Source: Selaginella moellendorffii
Lineage: Eukaryota > Streptophyta > Lycopodiopsida > Selaginellales > Selaginellaceae
NCBI RefSeq assembly: GCF_000143415.4
Contig: NW_003314278.1
Coordinates: 512,371 to 576,370, forward strand
Length of the DNA stretch: 64,000 nt
Reading direction: 5' to 3'
A program made the position numbers and the translations under genes. Shown piece by piece: positions 54,364 to 62,760 of this stretch (the first letter of the stretch is position 1; the number at the start of each line of letters is the position of its first letter). Below the pieces are notes generated by a model, which saw nothing but the letters and a program-made list of their open reading frames with translations, ran no database searches and was not told where the DNA came from.

Positions 54364-55238
54364 TACCCCAATTTATATCTATTTATTCCATAATGTATAA
54401 TTAAAATAAAAAGAAGTTAAATTATACATTAAAAATGAATTTCAAATCAAATTTAGAATTATTTTTGGTTTGCTTAAGCAAACCTATAGGGGGACTGAGA
54501 TGGTATTAAATATACCTAGAATATACTTGGATATTCTAGGATATTCTACCATCTAATGGTTGTTATTCATTTAGATTAATTTTGTATTTATAATTTATAA
54601 ACATGTTTATAATTTATAAACTTTCTTAAACCTTTTCTAGTATATTCTTTTTAATTCTACCATCTAATGGTTGATATGCAATAAAATTAATCTTGTATAT
54701 ATGAATTACAAACATGCTTATAATTATAAACTTTATTTGATCAATTGGATTAATAAGTAATAATAACACTAGTATTAAGCAAACCAAGTGTTGCTACATG
54801 CAATGCGTAGCAATTTATTATATATAGAAGAAAATTAAAAATGACTAACTTTTTTAATTATGATATTATAACTTATAAGCCACTAGCTATATGAGAGATT
54901 GGTTTATATTTATATTTATTAATATTATATAGCCTAGACTTGAGTAGTTTTTTAAAAAATATATATTTTGTTTAAAATATAAAAACTTTTACCAATGTAT
55001 TACCACATGGCTCTTGTAAGCTTGGGTTTAGATGACATGGCTAATATTCACTATTCAATCCATTTCTCTGAAAACCATGGGATTGAATATTTGAATCAAT
55101 GTTGTTTGACAGTCATCAAGAACATTTATCAGATGTACTCTATTTCTTTAACTACAGCTCTAACTCTATAATATCTTTCCACTCCAAGATTGCCACTTGT
55201 GCAAGGAGTACTTCCAAGTTGATGCAACAAGCAGTCCA
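54364..55238 (+). repeat. AT-rich direct repeat, right copy
   Basis: Same sequence family and orientation as 48,955-49,495, with a MITE inserted at 54,465-54,787. It begins directly after the truncated KAS I copy. The copy is otherwise collinear and ends at the same phrase GATGCAACAAGCAGTCCA. Confidence 0.8.
54465..54787. mobile_element. MITE with 13-bp perfect TIRs
   Basis: 323 bp bounded by TTGGTTTGCTTAA and its exact reverse complement TTAAGCAAACCAA. The left end continues palindromically (TTGGTTTGCTTAAGCAAACC). An internal phrase (TTCTACCATCTAATGGTTG) is repeated about 110 bp apart, so the middle is partly tandem. It is absent from the left copy of the host repeat, which proves insertion. 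No coding sequence. The target duplication is not obvious. A partial end (TTGGTTTGCTTAAGCAG) is also at 55,825. Confidence 0.75.
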
Positions 55239-56300
55239 TCTTCTATAAGCTAGAGATTGACATTTGAGGCCATGTGGAAAATTAAAACTATTAAATATAT
55301 CTATATTAGAATAATATTTGGGACAAAACCAACAGCTTTATTTATGAAGAGTATGGGAATTTTTTAGCATATGGTGCTAAAAGTGAATACAAGGTTTTGT
55401 ATGACATCCCCACTAATTGAAAATAACATGGTTAAAACTTCATAAGAGGTGCGAACTAATTTTTGGTATGATTTTTACTTAGCTTTTTTTTTTCTACAGA
55501 TCATTCTTCAAAAGTATGAATTTGAAACTAATAGGCTACTACCATTAGAAAGTCTAAAGAAGATCTTTGCTACACCATAAATAACACAAAAATAAATTTG
55601 TTTTGTGCCCTTAGAATTTATAGCCTTAGAGTTATAAAAAAAATTAAAAAAAAAACAGGATCCTTAGCTTATGTTTTAAAAACTAAAATCTTGCTAGCCA
55701 TTGAATGCCAGTGATTACAAAATGTAGAGTTATGTTTGGTTTGGAAGAGGGATCTTTAATGCCAACACAAATACAATTTGAATAATCTAAGTATGTTAAA
55801 ACTATATAGTTTTTCTTATGTTTTTGGTTTGCTTAAGCAGTGTAGAATAATTTTACTTCTCAGAAAATTTATATTATTGAGACTTGAGTAGTATAAGAAT
55901 TCTAATTACAATGTTCAAGGCACTTTGTTTCTTTCTTTTTTCTTAAATATCACGTCTTTAGAGGTAGGCTAAAGGTAGATAGATGCACTAGATGGTATAT
56001 TCTGATTTTATGCATTCTGATCATATATATATTCTTCCTATTGGGAGTTTGCTGAGGGAAGTTTACATTCTCTCTCACTACAATGCTTTTTGGTGGTGTT
56101 TCTATATAATTTTAAATATGGTTTCACATCAATTTCCAGAAGTATTTTCCAACAACAATAAAGCAATATAAATTTTAGTTGAAGACATAGTAGAACTTTA
56201 AGAAAGGCTTGCCCATATTGTGGAGGTTACATTAATGCAAACTATATAGATCAAATTGTTGAAGAGCATTAATAATGTTCCAAAAACTTCATACTTGAAA
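55239..56300. other. AT-rich stretch without a gene
   Basis: Stops in all frames. At about 55,825 there is one end of the MITE family described at 54,465, without a matching second end. Nothing else is recognised. Confidence 0.4.
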
Positions 56301-56308
56301 GATCCATC

Positions 56309-56539
56309 TTGCAATTTTTGGTGAATAATATTAAATTTTTTGTTTACTTACATAGGCAAGTAAACACTTTCAAGGATGGACGAGTTAAAGACATTGCAGC
56401 TTCAACTGCAGCTAGTTTCAAGAGATCGCGAAAAGATCTTTACATATACTTCCAGCACAGCTATCAAAAATTGGAAAACCTGAAAACACCGACATTTCTC
56501 AAGTGCTTATCGTTGGCTGAGCACCTAAGTGATCTCTAG
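56309..56539 (+). CDS. Unrecognised 76-codon ORF
   Basis: Open frame with AASTAASFKRSRKDLYIYF and an upstream hydrophobic start. It overlaps the last minus-strand exon of the unknown gene only at its edge. No family recognised, and coding is uncertain. Confidence 0.15.
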   Translation: MQFLVNNIKFFVYLHRQVNTFKDGRVKDIAASTAASFKRSRKDLYIYFQHSYQKLENLKTPTFLKCLSLAEHLSDL

Positions 56540-56666
56540 GAGGCACTTGCGTGCGTTCCACGCATTAAGCGCATCCTGGGGACTCCAGTTGGTGACTTGA
56601 CGACCAACAAGAGTCTTGAGCATGCCATCGTAGGACCTCTTTTGCCCCCTTCACCGCATCTTGTTA

Positions 56667-56798
56667 TTGTTAGCAGCGGAGAGACACGCACGAGGAGGAA
56701 GAACTGTATATATATATAACTGTATATGATTGTGTACATATACATAAAGCTACTACCACGTGGGCATAACTACTACCACATCATCTCTACCTCTAACA
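56667..56798 (-). repeat. Left LTR of the dimer
   Basis: 132 bp from TGTTAGCAGCGGAGAGACAC to CACATCATCTCTACCTCTAACA-type end (ending CTCTAACA). On the minus strand it is the 3' LTR of the left element, since the reversed polypurine tract CTCCCACTC follows at 56,799-56,807. Confidence 0.85.
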
Positions 56799-57364
56799 CT
56801 CCCACTCATGATCAGGCGGCTGATCCAAGTCTGAATCTAAGCCTGAATCGTGCCTATCTAGTTTGAGATGATGAGCATGGAGAGCTAATGAGAAAAGCAT
56901 AAGAAAAACTCATCAATCAACTACCCAAAACTTTGTTCTTGGTCTTGGTCTTGCTTGCACACATTCTTGCTTCATGCTACGGTCTCAATCTTGCCTCTAG
57001 CATGTGGTCTTGGCCGTGAACTGCCAGGCTCCCACTTCTCTGCGACTAGGCACTTGAATCTCCATAAGCATCCTTCCCAATTGCTGGAAATTCCTGCAAA
57101 GAATTGCTATGCAATGTTCTTGAATCTTGACCAAATTCTTGATGTGGGTTGTTGAAATCTCTCAATCTCCCACTGGCTTTGTTCTCTGATTGCTGCTGCT
57201 TGTTGCTCAGCACCTGTACATAGCCTGGTGCCTTGGTGCAGCGCCTCAAGCGTCCCAAACATTGCAAGAAGGATTGCAATCGAGGCTCATCCTCCTCCTC
57301 ATCACTGGCCTCCTGGCCAGCAAGCGCCATGCCCAGGATCAAGGAGCCCAAGGCTCCGATACCA

Positions 57365-57470
57365 TGTTAGCAGCGGAGAGACGCGCACGAGGAGGAAGAA
57401 CTGTATATATATATAATTGTATATGATTGAGCATAACTTTTGTTGCCAGCAGTCGCTGCCTTTTTTATCA
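57365..57470. repeat. Central chimeric LTR of the dimer
   Basis: 106 bp. Its left 65 bases (TGTTAGCAGCGGAGAGACGC through TATATGATTG) equal the start of the left LTR. Its right 40 bases (TTGCCAGCAGTCGCTGCC to TTTTTTATCA) equal the end of the right LTR. A primer site reads outward on both sides: reversed at 57,353-57,364 (GCTCCGATACCA) and forward at 57,471-57,482 (TGGTATCGGAGC). So it acts as the 5' LTR of both halves, joined at or near the R regions. Confidence 0.85.
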
Positions 57471-57482
57471 TGGTATCGGAGC
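57471..57482 (+). other. Primer-binding site, right half of dimer
   Basis: TGGTATCGGAGC directly after the LTR end; one base from the initiator tRNA-Met complement TGGTATCAGAGC. The mirror-image site is at 57,353-57,364 on the minus strand. Confidence 0.85.
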
Positions 57483-57655
57483 ACAGCTCTTGAGGACCTG
57501 TGAAGGATGAAGAAGAAGAAGAAGCTTCCAGATGCCAACGGCAGAAGCAAAGTAGCCTAGAGCACAGCAACAAAGCAATGGCAGAGCCGTACCAGCAGCG
57601 AGGAGTGGCAGATAGTAGCGACTCAGAAGCCCTGGAGCGGCAGAAGATGCTGATA

Positions 57656-57870
57656 AGCTCCAAGAGAGGAGCAGCAGCAGCCAAGTGAGGGGCGGCAGAT
57701 AGCAGCGGCAGAGTTGGCTGAGAAGCCCAGCAGTGGCAAAAGAGCTCCAAGAGAGGAGCAGCAGCAGCCAAGTGAAGGGTGGCAGATAGCAGCGGCAGAG
57801 TTGGCTGAGAAGCCCAGCAGTGGCAAAAGAGCTCCAAGAGAGGAGCAGCAACAGCCAAGTGAGCGGCGGC
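57656..57870 (+). repeat. 87-bp tandem repeat inside right half
   Basis: Units start at 57,656, 57,743 and 57,830 with AGCTCCAAGAGAGGAGCAGC; the last is partial. 87 is a multiple of three, so a Gln/Ala/Ser-rich frame survives across units, but a stop occurs at 57,686 and no gag motif is visible. Confidence 0.9.
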
Positions 57871-58013
57871 AAAGCAGCCAAGAGTGGCAGAGGCAGCAAG
57901 CCCTAGAGCAACAAGATGTAGTTGCTTTGAGTGGGAGTCAGTGTCAGTTGTATGCATGCTGAGCATCTTATGTTCAAGCTTTGTCTCAATTTGTAGACAC
58001 GCCTGAGTGGGAG

Positions 58014-58132
58014 TGATGCTTAGTTAGGAAGTTAGGATGATGTGGCATTAGGCAGTTGCCACAGCCATGTATATATAGCTTCATATATACAATATGAGCA
58101 GTCGTTGCCAGCAGTCACTGCCTTTTTTATCA
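58014..58132 (+). repeat. Right LTR of the dimer
   Basis: 119 bp, TGATGCTTAGTTAGGAAG to CTTTTTTATCA, directly after the polypurine tract GAGTGGGAG at 58,005-58,013. A TATATATAG run sits in its middle. Its last 40 bases match the end of the central LTR. Confidence 0.85.
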
Positions 58133-59220
58133 GTTATACCCTTGCACCGTCCTGCAAGTCTGTCAATACCAAAGCACTTGGAAACGCAGCTCTTACCTGA
58201 TGAAGAAGCGGCCAACCGGGTGAAGACCATTGGGGATTCTCATCTTGATCTTAGCGAAGTCCTTCTTCCACGTTTCGAAGTTGTTCTGTAATTCGGCGCG
58301 GGTGAAGCTTGGAGTGAATTTCTTTGGATTCACCTCCATCTTTTCTTCCGGGAACTCTGCGCACACGACCACAAATAGCTAGACGGGTAGCCGTTTTTGC
58401 AGTCATTTACCTTGCAAGCTGGCCTGATAAATCTGATGGTTCTCCACCCAAACGAAACCATCTATTTCCAGGATTCCGTAATACCAGTCATCCTTGTCAC
58501 CGGCCTAGAAGATGATATGCTCATGATCCAAGTGACTAACTATTCTTACCATGATGGTCACTGGCGGTCTGTAGCTCTTCGGACGCGCTGCTGTCTCCAC
58601 CAGTTCCTGTATGGTGTACATAGCTGGCTGGTAGAGATTCTCAACGCCGGCGTTGCGTTTGAAATCCAACGTCACCTTGAGCCGCAGGCCACGAAGCGTG
58701 TAGCGTTTAGTGTACACGTATGGGAAGGTTTTCCGTGTCAACCAGGGTCACGTGTCTTTCTTGTCAGCCTCATACTGGAGCACAACGTCCGCTTTTTTGT
58801 CAGGTGGCGATGACGGGGGCTCCTTTTCAAGTTCGCGGGGCCTTGTAAAGCGGCCAAGGTTCCGTAGCATCCTGTCCAGTATCGGTGCGACCTGCATCTC
58901 TCCTTTGCAATCACCTTGGAACACAGTCGAGTAGGCCACATTGTTGGCGATGAGCTTGTTGACGCAATGAAGAGTTTCGCCTGAGATCTCCACGGCACCA
59001 AACCTAGGCATCTGATGCTTGATCTCTATCAAGCCATAGCGCATGCGAAAGTCGGCCTCTTTATGGAGGAGTTGTGAAGAGTTGCTCCTCCTGCGCTCCA
59101 GCGATCATGAGCTGTCCAGAGTGACATGTCGAGCATGACCAGACAAGGCTGGGAGAGCTTACCGATTTCATGGACAGCTTGTTGAGGTGCCAGGACACCA
59201 AGCGGCAAAAGCTAATGGAC

Positions 59221-59508
59221 CGTTAGGAATAGGGCAATCCTTACTCTACATTATGCCCTTAGTTTGATCTGTTGCTTGGTGCTGGATGGTTTTGGTCACG
59301 CTAATTGGAGAGCGAGATGGTGCCTAGCAGAAGAAATCCAACGCAATATCAGTGCACATTAAGAAGAAATGATTTTAACTTTTTCACCGTGATCTTTCAT
59401 GAGTTTTGTTTCCTAATTGAGGGGAATATAAAAGTGTTCGACAAGATGAAATTCTGGGGCTCTTTTGGACTGTGGAAGAGATAGGTAGTGCTATACATAA
59501 TTGGAGAA
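59221..59508. other. Stretch before element C
   Basis: Unclear. A TATAAAAG at about 59,435 and a GTTAGGAATAGG start at 59,222 leave open that the 5' LTR of element C begins here (about 510 bp) rather than at 59,509. The 3' LTR outside the window would decide. Confidence 0.35.
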
Positions 59509-59731
59509 TGTTAGGTGCCAGCTTTGACTACGTGGTCAACGTCAGTCAAAGGGAGGCTCAAGGGTATATTAGGGTAAGGGACTTAACCTACCCTAGGGCT
59601 CACAGTGGAGCAGCGGCATAGTGGAGCTTTTGAGGTAACTCGGGGGTGGTTGGGTGGTGAGGAACCTCAAGAGGTGGCGTAACATAGTCTAGGGCAACTA
59701 GATCTTTGTCTTTTTGCGCCGGATCATAACA
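59509..59731 (+). repeat. 5' LTR of element C (probable)
   Basis: TGTTAGGTGCC to GGATCATAACA, 223 bp, with matching TGTTA and TAACA ends and the primer site one base later. The left border is a guess, since the partner LTR is not in the window and no clear TATA box lies inside. Confidence 0.5.
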
Positions 59732-59732
59732 T

Positions 59733-59744
59733 TGGTATCAGAGC
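59733..59744 (+). other. Primer-binding site of element C
   Basis: TGGTATCAGAGC, the complement of the initiator tRNA-Met 3' end used by most plant LTR elements. This contrasts with element A. Confidence 0.92.
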
Positions 59745-59754
59745 ATTGGTTGCG

Positions 59755-60770
59755 ATGGCCGACCAAGCTGAATGCTGGAATCCTATTGTCGATGGTGGTG
59801 TCGACGATGGTGCCGACGAAGCTGCGGAGATTTGGACTATTCAAGATGTGGTTCATGAGCTGCGAGCCCTTAATTGAAATCAGCAAGAGATGCAAGACAA
59901 GATGCATGGCATGATGGATACCATGTGTGGGCGTGTTGAGGCACTCGAGGCTGGACGGGGTAACACTCCAAGTAAGCCTTCTCTAGTAGATCGACTCAAG
60001 ATTCCAACCTTTTCCGGTGATGGTGGTGTGGACGAGTGTCTCGCTTGGCTAGCCAATGTGAAGAAGTTCTTGCAGAGGCTTTAGTGGCTATTCCGATGGT
60101 TTTGCGTGATGCGGGTCTTCGATGGTGGAATTGGCTTGAGGAGTCCTATGTTGCAGATAAGAAACCACCAGTGTTTACCATGGATGAGTTTGAGGCTGCT
60201 TTCTGTTTACGTTTTGCCCCTCATTACGACGTGGAGAATGCTCGTACAGAACTTCGCCATTTCCAGTAAGGGAAAATGATGCTCGGGGATTATATTGAGA
60301 AGCTTACTCGCTTGATTAGTCGTGTTCCAACGAAGGATCCAGATCAGAACAAGTCCTACTTCATTGATGGCCTATATAGTGAGAGCATGCGGCAACACTT
60401 GCGTCATTCTCAGCCTACAAAGAGTTTGGAGGAGCTCTTTGATGCGGCTCGTCGACTTGACAATGACAAGCACAAGTATCGCAAGCGTTTGCGGAGTCCT
60501 TCTGTCGAGAATCGTCGTGATGATCGCCGTGGACACAAGGATGGGAACAAGCATCACAAGTTGAAGTCGGTGGTGACTACTTCAAATGCAAAGGGGTCCA
60601 AGAAGCAGAAGTTCTTTGTGAAGAATTATAGACAAGGTTGTCATCATTGCGGCGAACTTGGACACTACAAGGCTGATTGTCTGCAGTTGAAGAACAAGCA
60701 GCAGGAAAAGAAGAATGGCCAATCATCTTCTCACGGTAAGTCAGATACTAAAAAGTTGCAAGCTTTATAG
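59755..60770 (+). pseudogene. Gag of element C
   Basis: Start at the Met of MADQAECWNPIVDGG, 11 bases after the primer site. An early TGA at about 59,875 is followed by a coiled-coil-like part. The capsid core begins with VDRLKIPTFSGDGGVDECLA, shifts frame near 60,070 and continues with DAGLRWWNWLEESYVADKKP and RFAPHYDVENARTELRHFQ. A TAA at 60,267 follows. Then come LGDYIEKLTRLISRVPTKDP and a basic linker, and the zinc knuckle CHHCGELGHYKADC at about 60,640-60,680. The part ends at TAG 60,768, which fits a former CAG rather than a true gag end, since the pol frame continues in phase. Confidence 0.85.
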
Positions 60771-61523
60771 CGTGAGGATGACGAGAACGACCATTCCGGT
60801 CGGAGGAAGAGACTTTTGATTGTTGCTCGTCAACTCAACTGTGTGTGGAACAAGATGGAGCTCGAGGATACGCGTGAATCAGCTTTAATGCTGGAGGGCG
60901 TATTCCGTGGCGATCCAGTGTGGATTTTACTGGATAGTGGGAGTGATGACAACTTTGTTTCGGCAAAGTTTGTTGCGGAGCATCGCCTGAACACACGTGG
61001 AGTTCTTCTATACACAGTGGAAGGTGCAGCTACCTCTGCTCAGCATTTCGATGCTTGTGTCAAGGGGCTGGAAGTGTTGGTTGGCAAAACCACACTTGTG
61101 GAGACTTTTTATCTCGCAGATATCCATCGTGTGGATCTCATTCTTGGGATGCCATGGTTGGTGAAGGTGGATCCAGAGATAAAGTGGAGCATTAAGCGTA
61201 TCTCGCTGGAGTATAGTGGCGTTAAAGATGTGTGGTTTGGCGAGGGCGTTCAACCACCAGTTGTTATGCTCTCTGCTACATCTTTGAAGCGGGCTTGTCG
61301 TAATGGAAAAGCACTTTTGAGTTACTTGCTGTTTGTTCGTGACTTGGGCAACCAAGGCACGTGTGGGGGAGAAGCAACAGTACGGGATGTACTAGACGAG
61401 TTTTCTGCTGTTTTTCCACATGAACTTCCGCATGGGTTGCCTCCATTACGAGGTGTGGAGCATGAGATTACATTGGAGCCGGGGACACGGCCCATTTACC
61501 AACGCCCATTTCGGTTAAGTTAA
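60771..61523 (+). pseudogene. Protease of element C
   Basis: VWILLDSGSDDNFVSAKFVA carries the DSGS active site of the aspartic protease at about 60,920-60,950. DLILGMPWLVKVDPEIKWS is the second conserved strand. A linker leads to the RT start (VEHEITLEPGTRPIYQRPFR). The part is open from after 60,770 to a TAA at 61,521. Confidence 0.9.
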
Positions 61524-62760
61524 GCGGAGGAGCAAGAAGTTTAACGACAAGTCAAGGAGTTACTTGAGTTTGGATTTATTCAGCCAAGTAAGTCTCCGTT
61601 TGGTGCTCCGGTCTTGCTTGTGAAGAAGAAGGACGGTTCAATGCAAATGTGTATTGACTACTGCGCTTTAAACAAGAAGACAGTGAAGGATAAGATGCCA
61701 ATGCCACGTGTGGATGATATCCTGGACAAGCTTGGTGAAGCACGAGTGTTTACCAAGATTGATCTGAGGAGTGGATATCATCAGATTGCAATGGATGATG
61801 CATCTATCTCCAAGACGGCATTCAACACAAGCTTCAGACATTTTGAGTTTACAATTATGTCGTTTGGTTTGACAAATGCACTGGCCACATTTACTCGGTT
61901 GATGACGAAGGTATTTGGGCATTATCTTCATGAGTTTGTGGAGATTTTCTTGGATGATATTCTTGTTTTTAGCAAGAATATGGAGAAGCATAGGGTGCAT
62001 TTGCGCAAGGTTCTTTTGTTACTCCGAGACAACAAACTTTATGCAAAGAAGAGCAAATATGAATTTGCAAAGTCGGAGGTGGAATATCTAGGCTATATTG
62101 TGACATCTAAGGGTGTCAAGACAGATCCAAAGAAGGTGGCTATGGTGGAAAATTGGCCTACACCGACTACGGTGGCCGAGTTGCGCAGTTTTCTTGATAT
62201 GGCTAGTTACTACCAACGTTTCCAGCATAAGTTTGCAGAGGTGGCTATTCTTTTGACGCGGTTGTTACACAAGAATGTGCCATTCGAGTGGAAGAAGCCA
62301 CAAAAGGAGAGTTTTGTGGCGTTGAAACGATTGTTGAGCGAGGCTCCAGTGCTTCGCATTGCTGATCCATCGAAACCTTACAAGGTGACATGCGATGCGA
62401 GTGGTTATGCACTGGGAGGAGTTCTCATGTAAGAGGGACAGCCTATTGCATATGAGAGTCAAACTTTGAATTCCGCAGAGCAACGCTATTCCATATATGA
62501 GCAAGAGTTACTCTCTATTATTCATGCTTTGTGGACGTGGCGGCACTATCTTTATGGTGCAGTGTTCATGGTGTTGACAGATCACAAACCACTTGTGTAT
62601 CTCTTCACACAGAAGGAGTTGAACACTAGGCAAGCTCGTTGGATGGTCAAACTCATGGAGTTTGGGGAGTTTCCTATTGAGCATCGTCCGGGAAAATCAA
62701 ATGTGGTGGCGGATGCTTTATCTCGTGTTCATCATGTGACAACGTTACAAACACGATTTT
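61524..62760 (+). pseudogene. RT-RNase H of element C
   Basis: RT begins with KELLEFGFIQPSKSPFGAPV and VKKKDGSMQMCIDYCALNKK. DLRSGYHQIAMDDASISKTA and FGLTNALATFTRLMTKVF follow, then the catalytic FLDDILVFSKN at about 61,950. Connection SFLDMASYYQRFQHKFAEVA is at 62,190-62,245. RNase H has VTCDASGYALGGVLM, then after a TAA at 62,430 YSIYEQELLSIIHALWTWRH, LTDHKPLVYLF and HRPGKSNVVADALSR. Stops at 61,542 and 62,430 sit where Gln is usual. Apart from these the domain is complete. Confidence 0.92.

Larger units (their letters stand above)
56667..58132. mobile_element. Head-to-head dimer of two short LTR elements
   Basis: 1,466 bp, flanked by a perfect 5-bp duplication GTTAT (56,662-56,666 and 58,133-58,137). 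Order: LTR, reversed polypurine tract, reversed inside region, reversed primer site, central LTR, primer site, inside region, polypurine tract, LTR. Both halves are short, with no RT or integrase, as in TRIM-type elements. Both use the polypurine tract GAGTGGGAG and a primer site TGGTATCGGAGC, one change from the complement of initiator tRNA-Met. The left half belongs to one subfamily and the right half to a related one. The outer ends begin TG and end CA. The shared duplication shows that the whole inverted pair was integrated as one unit (inference). Confidence 0.8.
56525..59110 (-). pseudogene. Unknown multi-exon gene with element in its last intron
   Basis: Minus-strand exon text runs from about 59,110: SSQLLHKEADFRMRYGLIEI, MPRFGAVEISGETLHCVNKL, FQGDCKGEMQVAPILDRMLR (to 58,748). 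After a deletion seen against the 47.4-kb copy it continues YTLRGLRLKVTLDFKRNAGV, NLYQPAMYTIQELVETAARP (58,730-58,560). Then GDKDDWYYGILEIDGFVWVE and NHQIYQASLQ, an intron of about 54 bp, EVNPKKFTPSFTRAELQNNF and MRIPNGLHPVGRFFIR with a GTAAGAG donor at about 58,195. The last exon (about 56,645-56,525) reads KRSYDGMLKTLVGRQVTNWS and ends LNAWNARKCLLEIT. The intron between holds the composite element at 56,667-58,132. Shifts near 58,740 and 58,510 suggest it is broken. I do not recognise the family. Confidence 0.5.

Noticed and set aside
56525-56745. Promoter or terminator of the composite element as an independent gene
   Set aside because: The TATATATA run lies inside the LTR, and the flanking exon belongs to the interrupted minus-strand gene.
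57367-57966. 199-codon minus-strand ORF rich in Leu/Ala/Cys
   Set aside because: Reads antisense through the 87-bp tandem repeat and across the central LTR; the repetition makes it open by chance.
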